From Campylobacterales bacterium (GTDB lineage Bacteria; Campylobacterota; Campylobacteria; Campylobacterales; Hydrogenimonadaceae): a DNA stretch of 48,338 nucleotides. The stretch is from NCBI GenBank assembly GCA_027081015.1, contig JALWMA010000065.1, positions 1 through 48,338 on the forward strand, written 5' to 3'. Shown in pieces: positions 7,983-16,380 of this stretch. A model generated the notes under the pieces. The model was not told the DNA's origin and made no database searches. It saw nothing but the letters and a program-made list of their open reading frames with translations. Each line of letters starts with the position of its first letter. Position 1 is the stretch's first letter. The translations under genes and the position numbers were made by a program.

Positions 7983-8723
7983 GTGAACAATATTGCAAAC
8001 AGGGGCCGCTACAAGATTCTCGGCGGGCTGTTGGGAGGGATTTTTTTAACGAGTGCGGCTGCATGGCTGCCGATGCTTGCGGAACTTCTGGAAGCGGGCG
8101 GGTTTAAACATGAAGATGCGAAAATAGCGGCATATGCGATCTTTTTTTTAGTCGCTGCCGCCGTATCGTACCTCTTTGTGACCGAGCTGATCAAGGCCCG
8201 TATCCAGAAGAGAAGATGCGACGAAGTGCTAAACACCTCGATGCTGTTCGAGCTTCACGACAAGCAGATGTTTCATACAATGGGCAAAAAGCAGATCGAC
8301 CTTGCGAAACGGAACGGGTGGGATGTCAGTATGGTTGCTATCTATATCCAGCCGGTAAACCGCCGCAAAGGGGTTCCCGACATAAGCTCACATATAAAAG
8401 AGATAGCGGTGAAGGAGCTGGAGAGGGCCACAAGATGCAGTGATCAGGTGGGGAGTTTCGCCAAAAACGAGTATCTTGTATTTTTGCAAAACTGCAACAT
8501 GGAAAACGCGAAGGAGATCGCATTGCGCTTCAAAAAAAGGTTGTCGGACAGGTATGTTAATGTAGACGACAGGGTCTACAAACTCGAGTGCAAATGCGGA
8601 ATATCGACCCTGAGCCCCTCTACGGCCGATCTGAAGAGGCTGATGGAGTGCGCCTACGAAGCGATGGATCGGGCGGCCGAGAGGCCGGGCAGCGTAATAG
8701 AGACGAGTCGGGCCGCCAGATGA
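7983..8723 (+). CDS. Membrane-anchored degenerate GGDEF-domain protein (catalytic site lost)
   Basis: A 246-residue protein with two membrane helices (about 12-32 and 48-68) and a cytoplasmic GGDEF-like domain. The active-site motif is replaced by AKNEY at 160-164, and the metal-binding strand reads MVAIYIQPVN rather than the usual DIDHFKxIN, so cyclase activity is not expected. An RxxD motif (RCSD, 151-154) sits at the spacing of the c-di-GMP inhibitory site. The C-terminal half (CGISTLSP, CAYEAMDRA) follows the family closely. I prefer GTG at 7983, with AAAGG eight bases upstream, over GTG at 7974. It overlaps the next gene by ATGA. A c-di-GMP-binding or protein-protein role is inference. 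Confidence 0.75.
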   Translation: MNNIANRGRYKILGGLLGGIFLTSAAAWLPMLAELLEAGGFKHEDAKIAAYAIFFLVAAAVSYLFVTELIKARIQKRRCDEVLNTSMLFELHDKQMFHTMGKKQIDLAKRNGWDVSMVAIYIQPVNRRKGVPDISSHIKEIAVKELERATRCSDQVGSFAKNEYLVFLQNCNMENAKEIALRFKKRLSDRYVNVDDRVYKLECKCGISTLSPSTADLKRLMECAYEAMDRAAERPGSVIETSRAAR

Positions 8724-9373
8724 TCGGTGTAGAGATACTCTATGCGGTAATCGGTTTGTTTGCGCTTGCCGCTATAATCGAAGGTGTTATGTGGGTGCGC
8801 TGCAAAAGGGCCTTCAAAAAGAGCCGGCAGGAGGTGGAGTCGCTCAAGGATGAGATCCAGAGCGTACGTTCTCTCGATGAGGCCTCCGGAGCCTACAACT
8901 ACCCCTTTTTCGTCAAAATGGCGAATCTCCAGATCAAGATGGCAAGGCGTCACAAGTGGCCCGTAACTCTCATGATCGTAGATGTCGACCAGCTCGAGAG
9001 TATAAATTTGCGCTACAGCTTCAAGACCGGCGACGCGGTACTCAAACATCTGAACGATTCGATCCGTTCCGTCGTACGTGCGAGTGACGTTTTGGGAAGG
9101 TTCGGCGGTTCCGGCATATTCGTGCTGCTTTCGGAGTGCGATACCGAAAATGTGGGTACCGTAAACGAGAGGATAGAGCAGAAGATAGAGAGAGACCCCC
9201 TGATGCAGGGTGACAAAAGGGTGGAGTATCGAAGAAGCTACGGAGCCGTAACGATGTACGGCAAGCAGATACACCTCAACAGGATGCTCGGCCTTGCCGA
9301 GGATGCGCTGGCGAAGGCCAAAGAGAAGAGAAAAGAGATAGTTATATTCGACAAAGAGGGAAGCGAAGTATGA
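8720..9373 (+). CDS. Degenerate GGDEF-domain protein with retained RxxD motif
   Basis: A 217-residue protein with one membrane helix (about 5-25), a short basic coiled linker and a GGDEF domain. GGDEF is replaced by GGSGI at 129-133, which removes the catalytic acidic residues. The preceding I-site motif RASD (120-123) and the metal-site strand [12 protein letters not shown] (D88, D90) are kept. Such proteins in other bacteria can act as c-di-GMP receptors; that is inference here. Translation is coupled at both ends by four-base overlaps: with the previous GGDEF-like gene and with kdsA. The body, with [21 protein letters not shown], is close in style to the decayed upstream copy. Confidence 0.8.
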   Translation: MIGVEILYAVIGLFALAAIIEGVMWVRCKRAFKKSRQEVESLKDEIQSVRSLDEASGAYNYPFFVKMANLQIKMARRHKWPVTLMIVDVDQLESINLRYSFKTGDAVLKHLNDSIRSVVRASDVLGRFGGSGIFVLLSECDTENVGTVNERIEQKIERDPLMQGDKRVEYRRSYGAVTMYGKQIHLNRMLGLAEDALAKAKEKRKEIVIFDKEGSEV

Positions 9374-10170
9374 TTTTGATTGCGGGACCGTGTGTTATAG
9401 AGAGCAGGGATAGCGTTATGCGCATAGCCGAAGCGCTGAAAAAGTACGATGAAGAGGATTCGATCGACTTCTACTTCAAAGCCAGTTTCGACAAGGCGAA
9501 CAGAACCTCCCTGGAGAGCTACAGGGGTCCCGGGCTCGAGGAGGGCATGAAGATCTTCGAAGAGGTCAAAGCCCTTTTCGGGTACAAGACGCTGACCGAT
9601 GTTCACGAGTCGCAGCAGGTTGCGGAGGCGGCAAAAAGTGTGGATGTGCTCCAGATACCGGCCTTTTTGTGCCGCCAGACCGACCTTTTGGTGGCGGCGG
9701 CGAAAACAGACGCGATAGTAAACATAAAGAAGGGGCAGTTCATGGTCCCAGCCGATATGCGCTACTCGGTCGAGAAGGTTCTAAAGACCAGGGGGTTCGA
9801 CAGTGTAGATTACGAGACGAGCGCAAAGGCAGGAGTATGGCTGACGGAGAGGGGAACGACATTCGGCTACGGCAACCTCGTCGTAGATATGCGCTCCCTG
9901 CCGATAATGCGAAAGTTCGCCCCGGTGATATTCGACGCCACACACAGCGTTCAGATGCCGGGGCAGGGCGGAAAGACCGGCGGCGACAGTTCGTTTGTGC
10001 CATACCTCGCCAGGGCGGCGGCCGCCGCCGGGGTGGACGGATTCTTTTTCGAGACCCACTTCGACCCTTCAAAGGCCCTGAGCGACGGACCGAATATGAT
10101 TAAACTTGAAAATCTCGACACACTTTTGACGCAGATAGAAGCTATCAGGGAGATTGTAGAAGAGCAGTAG
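9370..10170 (+). CDS. kdsA: 3-deoxy-8-phosphooctulonate synthase
   Basis: Cytoplasmic enzyme joining arabinose 5-phosphate and phosphoenolpyruvate to make Kdo-8-phosphate for the lipopolysaccharide inner core. The 266-residue product opens [14 protein letters not shown] and has the family segments [38 protein letters not shown] and [11 protein letters not shown], all in order of the TIM barrel. The start overlaps the preceding GGDEF-like gene by ATGA, so the two are translationally coupled. Its usual partners ribH and nusB follow. A stem-loop region separates it from ribH. Confidence 0.97.
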   Translation: MILIAGPCVIESRDSVMRIAEALKKYDEEDSIDFYFKASFDKANRTSLESYRGPGLEEGMKIFEEVKALFGYKTLTDVHESQQVAEAAKSVDVLQIPAFLCRQTDLLVAAAKTDAIVNIKKGQFMVPADMRYSVEKVLKTRGFDSVDYETSAKAGVWLTERGTTFGYGNLVVDMRSLPIMRKFAPVIFDATHSVQMPGQGGKTGGDSSFVPYLARAAAAAGVDGFFFETHFDPSKALSDGPNMIKLENLDTLLTQIEAIREIVEEQ

Positions 10171-10175
10171 CCGCG

Positions 10176-10214
10176 AACGCGGCGGACGGCGCGCCGAAAC
10201 GAACCGCCGCCGTT
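10176..10214 (+). terminator. GC-rich stem-loop after kdsA
   Basis: AACG-CGGCGG and CCGCCGCCGTT can form a ten-pair stem with one bulge, starting six bases after the kdsA stop. There is no run of T after it, so it may attenuate or protect the 3' end rather than terminate. A TAAAAT box at about 10219 could then start ribH transcription. Confidence 0.3.
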
Positions 10215-10254
10215 ATGCTAAAATATCATACTTTAATCGACGAGGAATACCATT

Positions 10255-10725
10255 ATGAACGTTATAGAAGGACAGCTCAAACTGACAGGCTCCGAGCGCA
10301 TTGCGATTATCGCGAGCCGTTTCAACCATATCATCACCGACAGGCTGGTAGAGGGGGCGAGAGACGCGTTTCTGCGCCACGGGGGGATGGACGAGAACCT
10401 CGATCTCATACTGGTTCCGGGGGCCTTCGAGATTCCGTTTGCGCTCCAAAAAGCCCTTGAGAGCGGCAAATACTCCGCCGTATGCTGCGTGGGCGCGGTA
10501 ATCAGGGGGTCGACTCCCCATTTCGACTATGTGGCGGCCGAGGCTACCAAAGGCGTCGCGAGCACGACCCTCAGGTACGGCAAACCCGTGGCTTTCGGCG
10601 TTTTGACGACCGATACGATAGAGCAGGCCATAGAGCGTGCCGGGTCGAAAGCCGGAAACAAGGGCTTCGAAGCGATGGCCGGGCTGATAGAGATGATCGA
10701 TCTCTATAGAGAGATGGAGGGTTAA
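10255..10725 (+). CDS. ribH: 6,7-dimethyl-8-ribityllumazine synthase
   Basis: Penultimate enzyme of riboflavin synthesis; it condenses a ribityl-aminouracil with dihydroxybutanone phosphate and normally forms a 60-subunit shell. The 156-residue product has the family landmarks [46 protein letters not shown] with the substrate-binding region, and [24 protein letters not shown] ribosome binding site lies eight bases before the ATG. Its stop overlaps the nusB start (TAATG), so the two are coupled. Length is normal for the family. Confidence 0.97.
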   Translation: MNVIEGQLKLTGSERIAIIASRFNHIITDRLVEGARDAFLRHGGMDENLDLILVPGAFEIPFALQKALESGKYSAVCCVGAVIRGSTPHFDYVAAEATKGVASTTLRYGKPVAFGVLTTDTIEQAIERAGSKAGNKGFEAMAGLIEMIDLYREMEG

Positions 10726-11138
10726 TGGCCACCCGTCACCAATCCAGAAGCGCGGTCATCGGCCTTCTATATGCCCACGACATAGGCAACCCGGAGGTGG
10801 AGCGCTTCGCCGAAGAGCTGCTGGAGGAGAAGAAGATAAGAAACAGGCAGAGGGAGTTTGCCATGAGTCTCTACAACGGTGTGCTCGGCCACCTCGAAGA
10901 GATCGACGGGAAGATTAGAGACCACCTCAAGGATTGGGACTTCGAGAGGCTCGACCATGTGGACAAGTCGATCATGAGGCTCGGCACCTACGAACTGCTC
11001 CATACCGATCTCGACCGTGCGGTAATAATAAACGAAGCGGTCGAACTGGCCAAGGAGCTCGGCAGCGACCAGTCGCCGAAATTCGTCAACGGGGTCCTCG
11101 ATGCGATAGAGAAGTCGGCAAAGGGTACGAAAAGATGA
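10725..11138 (+). CDS. nusB: Transcription antitermination factor NusB
   Basis: Small all-helical protein that, with NusE (S10), binds boxA RNA and supports antitermination of rRNA operons. The 137-residue product has the N-terminal pattern RHQSRSAVIGLLYAHDIG and the C-terminal TDLDRAVIINEAVELAKELG and SPKFVNGVLDAI segments that mark the family. It follows ribH with a one-base overlap and itself overlaps mqnC by ATGA, making ribH-nusB-mqnC a tightly packed unit. Confidence 0.96.
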   Translation: MATRHQSRSAVIGLLYAHDIGNPEVERFAEELLEEKKIRNRQREFAMSLYNGVLGHLEEIDGKIRDHLKDWDFERLDHVDKSIMRLGTYELLHTDLDRAVIINEAVELAKELGSDQSPKFVNGVLDAIEKSAKGTKR

Positions 11139-12181
11139 GCCGCATGAGTAAAGAGGAGGCTGTAGAGCTCATAAGAAACGGCGACCTCAAAACTCTCGGA
11201 GAGATGGCGAGCGAGGTTAAAAAGAGGCTCCACCCGAAAAAGTTAACCACCTTCGTCGTGGACAGGAACATAAACTATACCAACGTTTGCTGGGTAGACT
11301 GCAACTTCTGCGCCTTCTACAGGCACGGCAAGGATGACGACGCCTATGTGCTCAGCTTCGAAGAGATAGACCGAAAGATCGAAGAGCTCCTGGAGATCGG
11401 GGGGACGCAGATTCTCTTTCAGGGCGGCGTACATCCGAAGCTCAAGATAGAGTGGTACGAAGATCTTGTAGAGCATATTCACAAAAAGTTTCCTACCGTT
11501 ACGATACACGGATTCAGTGCCGTAGAGATCGACTATATCGCCAAAGTCTCGCGCATCGGCGTCGAAGAGGTGCTAAAAAGGCTCGCCGCCAAAGGGCTCA
11601 GCTCGATTCCTGGGGCCGGAGCCGAGATACTCAGCGACAGGGTACGCGACATAATAGCTCCGAAGAAGATAGACGTGAAAGATTGGCTGAATGTCCACAG
11701 GCTCGCGCACAAAAACGGAATAAAGTCGACTGCCACGATGATGTTCGGAACGGTGGAGAGCGACGAAGAGATCGTCGAGCACTGGGATCTGATCAGGAGT
11801 CTGCAGGATGAAACTGGCGGATTCAGGGCTTTTATAATGTGGAGTTTCCAGCCGTACAACACTAAGCTTCAGCGCGAAGGGATAGTTACGCACAAAACGA
11901 GCCCTAACCGCTACCTGCGCCTTCTTGCCGTTAGCCGCCTTTTTCTGGACAATGTCAAAAACATACAGAGCTCGTGGGTTACGCAGGGCAGTTACATCGG
12001 CCAGATGGCCCTTTTGTACGGGGCGAACGATCTCGGAAGCACGATGATGGAGGAGAATGTGGTAAAAGCGGCCGGAGCCGCCAACCGCATGAACCGGGAG
12101 GAGATGATACGCCTCATAAAAGATATAGGTGAAACTCCCGCGCAGCGCAATACCGCCTACGAGATACTGGAGACCTTTTGA
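11135..12181 (+). CDS. mqnC: Cyclic dehypoxanthinyl futalosine synthase (radical SAM)
   Basis: Radical SAM enzyme of the futalosine route to menaquinone; it cyclises dehypoxanthinyl futalosine. The 348-residue product carries the iron-sulfur motif CWVDCNFCAFYR (CxxxCxxC), NINYTNVC just before it, FQGGVHP, and AGAEILSDRVRDII, all as in MqnC rather than the related MqnE or CofH. Campylobacterota make menaquinone by this route, so the call fits the host. I chose ATG at 11135, four-base overlap with nusB (ATGA), giving MSRMSKEEA; an ATG three codons later is also possible. Other mqn genes are not in the window. Confidence 0.93.
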   Translation: MSRMSKEEAVELIRNGDLKTLGEMASEVKKRLHPKKLTTFVVDRNINYTNVCWVDCNFCAFYRHGKDDDAYVLSFEEIDRKIEELLEIGGTQILFQGGVHPKLKIEWYEDLVEHIHKKFPTVTIHGFSAVEIDYIAKVSRIGVEEVLKRLAAKGLSSIPGAGAEILSDRVRDIIAPKKIDVKDWLNVHRLAHKNGIKSTATMMFGTVESDEEIVEHWDLIRSLQDETGGFRAFIMWSFQPYNTKLQREGIVTHKTSPNRYLRLLAVSRLFLDNVKNIQSSWVTQGSYIGQMALLYGANDLGSTMMEENVVKAAGAANRMNREEMIRLIKDIGETPAQRNTAYEILETF

Positions 12182-12254
12182 ACGCTTACGCACGGCCATA
12201 CGGCGGCCCTGAACGGGCACTCTGCACCGAGATCGTCAAAGAGGTTTCGAAAAT

Positions 12255-13556
12255 ATGAGAATATTGAAGAGTTTTGCTCTGTTTCTGACGCTTTTCCAAG
12301 GAGTTTTAATGAGCGCTTCGCTGCACAAAGTCGAGATAAAGGGTGTAGAAGTCCCGCTGATTTTCGAGGAGGAGAGGCTGCTGCCGATAGCCTCCATGCA
12401 GGTTGTCTTCGGCTACAGCGGCTCTTTGGCCGACGACGGCCATGCAGGGCTGGCGAAGTTTTCGGCCAGGATGATGAACGAAGGCACCAAAACCCTTGGC
12501 AGTACGGGTTTCGCCAAAGCGCTCGAAGAGAGGGCGATCAGCCTTAGCGCACATACCGGAACGGAAACCTTCGTCTTCGAACTGGGCAGCCTTAAAGAGG
12601 AGTTTGCCAAAGGGGTAGAACTCTTCTCCTCCCTGCTGCGGGATCCAAACCTCACGCCGAAGAGTTTCAAGAAGGTGCAGGCGACCACCGTCGGCTCTTT
12701 GATGCGAAGAGAGAGCGATTACGACTACCAGGCGAGCCTTCTGCTGAAGAGACTGCTGTTTGATGGTACGCCGCTGGCCAGCCCTGCGGACGGAACCGTA
12801 GAGACGATAGAGTCCCTGAAGCTGGAGCAGGTTAAGAGCTTTTTGAAAGAGCATCTTGTCCTTCGCCGCGCCATCGTGGTTATAGGAGGGGCGATGACGC
12901 TCGAAGAGGCGAAGAGGTATGCTAAAGATGCCCTGAAGAGTCTCGATGAGGGAGAGGCGGAGCCGCTTCCGTACTTCCAAGCGAGCGATGCCGCGAAAAC
13001 CGAGAGCGAAAAGAGGGCTACCGACCAGGCCTACATCTATTTCGGCTCCCCGTTCGAGATGCGTGTGGACGACCCGAAGCGCTACAAGGCGAAAGTGGCC
13101 GCTTTCATTCTGGGAAGCAGCGGTTTCGGAAGCAGGCTGATGGAGGAGGTGAGGGTAAAGAGGGGGCTTGCCTACTCCGCATACGGCAGAATCGTTCTGA
13201 ACAGGAGCAGCAGCTACTTCAGCGGCTATCTGCAGACAAAACTTGAGAGCCAGGATGAGGCGGTAAAGGTCGTCAAAGAGGTGATCGCCGACTTCGTCAA
13301 AAACGGAGTGAGCGAAAAGGAGCTGGAGGATGCGAAGATGTTTCTGCTCGGCTCCGAGCCTCTTAGAAACGAGACCCTTTCACAGCGTCTGGGCAGGGCC
13401 TTCAACGAATACTACAAAGGTCTCGGCCTGGGCTACTCGAAAAAAGAGCTTGAGCTGATAGAGGCTCTGAAACTCGAAGATCTCAACGCCTTTATAAAGT
13501 CGCACCCGGAGATACTGAAGCTCTCTTTTGCCATCATAACAGATGACAAGAAGTGA
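12255..13556 (+). CDS. M16-family peptidase-like protein lacking zinc ligands
   Basis: A 433-residue two-domain M16 protein. In active members the first domain carries HxxEH; here the equivalent stretch reads KFSAR (68-72) within HAGLAKFSARMMNEGTK, so the zinc site is absent. The second domain keeps the GSSGFGSRLMEEVRVKRGLA region with the usual R and Y residues. It may act as a non-catalytic partner subunit or chaperone-like protein. The ATG at 12255 gives a plausible signal peptide (MRILKSFALFLTLFQGVL then MSASL). An internal ATG at 12309 has a stronger AAGGAG site five bases upstream and would give a cytoplasmic form. The conserved hydrophobic run in frame favours the longer form, without proof. 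The end overlaps recG by 14 bases. Confidence 0.85.
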   Translation: MRILKSFALFLTLFQGVLMSASLHKVEIKGVEVPLIFEEERLLPIASMQVVFGYSGSLADDGHAGLAKFSARMMNEGTKTLGSTGFAKALEERAISLSAHTGTETFVFELGSLKEEFAKGVELFSSLLRDPNLTPKSFKKVQATTVGSLMRRESDYDYQASLLLKRLLFDGTPLASPADGTVETIESLKLEQVKSFLKEHLVLRRAIVVIGGAMTLEEAKRYAKDALKSLDEGEAEPLPYFQASDAAKTESEKRATDQAYIYFGSPFEMRVDDPKRYKAKVAAFILGSSGFGSRLMEEVRVKRGLAYSAYGRIVLNRSSSYFSGYLQTKLESQDEAVKVVKEVIADFVKNGVSEKELEDAKMFLLGSEPLRNETLSQRLGRAFNEYYKGLGLGYSKKELELIEALKLEDLNAFIKSHPEILKLSFAIITDDKK

Positions 13557-15342
13557 GGGGCTTGCAAAAGCCGGATTCTCGTCGCTGATAGAGTTGGCGA
13601 TAAACATCCCCCACTCATACAGCGATACACGTCTCAGCGAGAGGGTGGAGGTTTCGAAGATCAATACGATAGAGGCGGAGGTGCTCTCCGTCTCGAGGCC
13701 CCCCAAAAGGCTCCTGGTCATGGTCAGGAGCCATGTTGGCGAGCGGAATATAGAGGTAACCGTTTTTCACCCTAAACCCTACCACAATGCACTCTTCAAG
13801 CCCGGCATGAAGCATGTTCTGCAGGGAAGGGTGGAGCTGTTTGGCAGAAAACTTCGGATGACCAACCCGAAAATCGTCTCGAAAACCGGTCAAATAGTCC
13901 CCCGCTACAGGTGCAGGACGAGGCAGGATATCTACAGGCGGATCGTAGATGAGCTTGTCAGTGTGGAGAGCCTGGTGGAGGAGGGGCTCGAGAGGGGTAC
14001 GGCGGAGCTGATAACAAGGGCACACAGACCGGACGGAAAGTGGCTGGAGCTCTACCGGAAGCATGGGGGGATCGGCCCGAAAACCCTCGAGGCCCTGAAG
14101 TTCGCAGAGGCGTTCGACTACTTCTCGAGGATGCGCGCCAAGCGTGTAAGGTTCGATGCCAAAAGCTCCCTTGAAGGGAGTATCGAGCCCTTTTTGAAGA
14201 GGCTCCCGTTCGAGTTGACAGAGGGTCAGAAGGGGGCGGTTTCGGATATCGCCGAGGATCTGCGCGGCAAGACAGCGGCGCGTCGCATGGTGGTAGGGGA
14301 TGTCGGGTCGGGGAAGACGATGGTTATCCTGGCCGCCGCCATGATGGCCTACCCCCACAGGTCGATACTGATGGCACCCACCTCGATACTTGCCAGACAG
14401 CTCTACGAAGAGTCAAAAAAGCTGCTTCCCGAGTATGTCGATATAGCGCTCGTTACCCAGGGCGGCGAAAGGGGCGACCCCTCGAGTGCACACTTTATTA
14501 TAGGAACGCACGCCATTCTCTACAGGGATCTGCCCGAAGCCGATCTGATTATGGTGGACGAGCAGCACCGTTTCGGTACCGAGCAGCGCAAAATATTGGA
14601 AAAGTTCCACTCCGACGGCAAAAGAAGACCCCACTACCTGCAGTTTTCCGCTACACCGATTCCAAGAACACAGGCGATGCTCGATTCTGCGCTGATAGAT
14701 ATTTCGCTGATAGGGTCCACCCCTTTTGTGAAAGATGTGAAGAGCGAAATCGTAGGCAGACGCGATTTCGCAAAGGTGAAAGAGCATATAGAAAGGGAGA
14801 CAGCCGAAGGGAGGCAGGTGCTCGTGGTCTACCCCCTTGTGGAGGAGAGTGAACATGTCGGCTACCTCTCTCTCGAAGAGAGCGAGAAGTTCTGGAGGAG
14901 TAACTTCGACGGAGTCTACGTTACCCACGGCAGGGACAGGCTCAAAGAGGAGGTTCTGCAGGAGTTTGCGCAAAGAGGGAGCATTCTGCTCTCCACTACC
15001 GTCATAGAGGTAGGCATCTCTCTCCCAAAGCTCTCCACCATAGTCATAGCCGGGGCCGAAAGAATGGGGCTCTCCACGCTCCATCAGCTCAGAGGGCGCG
15101 TGGGCAGAACCGGTCTGAAGAGCTACTGTTTTCTGTTTACCAATACCCCCGACAACGAGAGGCTTAAAGCTTTCATCAAAACCAAGGACGGTTTCGAGAT
15201 CGCGAGGCTCGATCTGAAGTTCAGGAGATCGGGCGATATTCTGGAGGGAAAAATTCAGAGCGGAAAAGAGTTTCTTTGGCTCGATACGGCCGAAGACGAA
15301 GAGATCGTCAAGAGGGCGAAAGAGGCGGCAGGCGGGCGCTGA
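13543..15342 (+). CDS. recG: ATP-dependent DNA helicase RecG
   Basis: Superfamily 2 helicase that remodels stalled forks and branched DNA. The 599-residue product has an OB-fold wedge domain in the first part, Walker A GDVGSGKT near residue 250, the DEQH box in VDEQHRFG, FSATPIPRT as motif III, and the LRGRVGRTG motif VI. It is shorter than the Escherichia coli protein (693) mainly in the N-terminal region, as I recall is usual in this phylum. The start lies inside the end of the M16 gene. It is convergent with hpf. Confidence 0.95.
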   Translation: MTRSEGLAKAGFSSLIELAINIPHSYSDTRLSERVEVSKINTIEAEVLSVSRPPKRLLVMVRSHVGERNIEVTVFHPKPYHNALFKPGMKHVLQGRVELFGRKLRMTNPKIVSKTGQIVPRYRCRTRQDIYRRIVDELVSVESLVEEGLERGTAELITRAHRPDGKWLELYRKHGGIGPKTLEALKFAEAFDYFSRMRAKRVRFDAKSSLEGSIEPFLKRLPFELTEGQKGAVSDIAEDLRGKTAARRMVVGDVGSGKTMVILAAAMMAYPHRSILMAPTSILARQLYEESKKLLPEYVDIALVTQGGERGDPSSAHFIIGTHAILYRDLPEADLIMVDEQHRFGTEQRKILEKFHSDGKRRPHYLQFSATPIPRTQAMLDSALIDISLIGSTPFVKDVKSEIVGRRDFAKVKEHIERETAEGRQVLVVYPLVEESEHVGYLSLEESEKFWRSNFDGVYVTHGRDRLKEEVLQEFAQRGSILLSTTVIEVGISLPKLSTIVIAGAERMGLSTLHQLRGRVGRTGLKSYCFLFTNTPDNERLKAFIKTKDGFEIARLDLKFRRSGDILEGKIQSGKEFLWLDTAEDEEIVKRAKEAAGGR

Positions 15343-15348
15343 GCGCCC
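15334..15348. terminator. Short perfect hairpin at the recG stop
   Basis: GGGCGC and GCGCCC pair over a three-base loop that is the recG TGA stop itself. It sits between the convergent recG and hpf genes and could serve both strands. No T run follows on either side, so termination is only suggested. Confidence 0.35.
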
Positions 15349-15357
15349 GGTCCGGTC

Positions 15358-15897
15358 TCAGTATAGTCCGAAGCGTCCGTCTCCGCGTCTGTAGAGTACG
15401 CGCATCTTTCCGTCGATATCGTTGAATACGATGAACTGCTTGTCTGGAGACTCTTTTAGCATGTTTAGCGCCTCCTCTATCTCGAGCGGCTTGTAGAGGT
15501 CGAGCTCCATCGGTACTATCTCGTCCGAATCGTCTGCAAGTGCCGCCGCTATCTCCGCTTCGTGGGCGGCAGCCAGTTCGTCCGGGCGGACAGATTTGTG
15601 CTCGGTCACTCTGTCGTGGTGGCGTCTGAGAACCTTCTGTGCACGATCTATGGCGAGATCGACGGCTGCATAGACATCCTTGTCTTTCTGGCGGATCACT
15701 ACCGTGTTTTTGTTTGCCATGTGGATTACGAACTCGACGCTGTAACCTTTCTTTCCGTTTCTCTCGTCCGCATCTATTACGACACGTGTAGAGATGATGT
15801 CGAGATTGTACTTTTTCAGACCGTCAATAGCGTTTTCGATATGGTCTTTTATGGCATCGGTCAGCTCGAAATGGCGACCAACGATGCTGATATTCAT
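15358..15897 (-). CDS. hpf: Ribosome hibernation promoting factor, long form
   Basis: Stress protein that binds the 30S decoding region and dimerises ribosomes into inactive 100S particles. The 179-residue product has the N-terminal HPF/RaiA domain (MNISIVGRHFELTDAIKDHI through the basic AQKVLRRHHDRVTEHK helix, about 1-100). An acidic linker follows, then the C-terminal dimerisation domain (about 120-179) with KPLEIEEALNMLKES and FIVFNDIDGKMRVLYRR. The long form is the one that dimerises by itself. AAGGAG lies six bases before the ATG, and a TACAAT box about 40 bases upstream is a candidate promoter. Confidence 0.95.
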   Translation of the reverse strand: MNISIVGRHFELTDAIKDHIENAIDGLKKYNLDIISTRVVIDADERNGKKGYSVEFVIHMANKNTVVIRQKDKDVYAAVDLAIDRAQKVLRRHHDRVTEHKSVRPDELAAAHEAEIAAALADDSDEIVPMELDLYKPLEIEEALNMLKESPDKQFIVFNDIDGKMRVLYRRGDGRFGLY

Positions 15898-15948
15898 CGT
15901 ATAACTCCTTTAAATAGTGTATTCAGAGACATTGTATCAAACAGTGGC

Positions 15949-16380
15949 TTAAGGCTTTTGTATTGTGCGGCGGTGATAGCGTACCGTCTCGTTTGTTTCT
16001 GTGTCCCTGTAGGTTACGGTAGTGTCGATCAAAACGGTGCCGTTGGAGTCGGCGGTAGCGATGCCGTTGTCGAGGGTGTTGCACGTTGTGGGCATTCCGT
16101 TTCCTATATAGAAGAGTTTCATGTTTATATCGTACCCCGTACCTACACCGGCGTAGTTCAGGTTCAACTCGTTTATGCAGTCGACGGTGTTGTTATGGGC
16201 CGATATCGCCATTAGAGCGAGCTCGGTGGAGCTTTTTGCGAGTAATTGCGCCTGCTCTCTCAGGTAGAGGTCGCTCGTCTGTTTCGTCGTCTGTGAAGAG
16301 AGCGAGAGTGTAAGCATCATGAGTACCGCAATAAGCACCATAAGGAAGATAGCCGATAGAAGTGTGAATCCGCTGCGCAT
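15949..16380 (-). CDS. Prepilin-like minor pseudopilin without Glu5
   Basis: A 143-residue protein starting MRSGFTLLSAIFLMVLIAVL. The G/FTLL junction and the long hydrophobic helix are a type III signal for prepilin peptidase. Position 5 of the mature protein is serine instead of glutamate, a feature of tip-located pseudopilins such as GspK, and of some MshP/PilX-type proteins. Two cysteines (in VDCINELN and TTCNTLDN) may form a disulfide. It is last in a four-gene operon and starts within the previous stop (ATGA). Its size and place resemble MshP of MSHA pilus operons, which is an analogy only. Confidence 0.75.
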   Translation of the reverse strand: MRSGFTLLSAIFLMVLIAVLMMLTLSLSSQTTKQTSDLYLREQAQLLAKSSTELALMAISAHNNTVDCINELNLNYAGVGTGYDINMKLFYIGNGMPTTCNTLDNGIATADSNGTVLIDTTVTYRDTETNETVRYHRRTIQKP

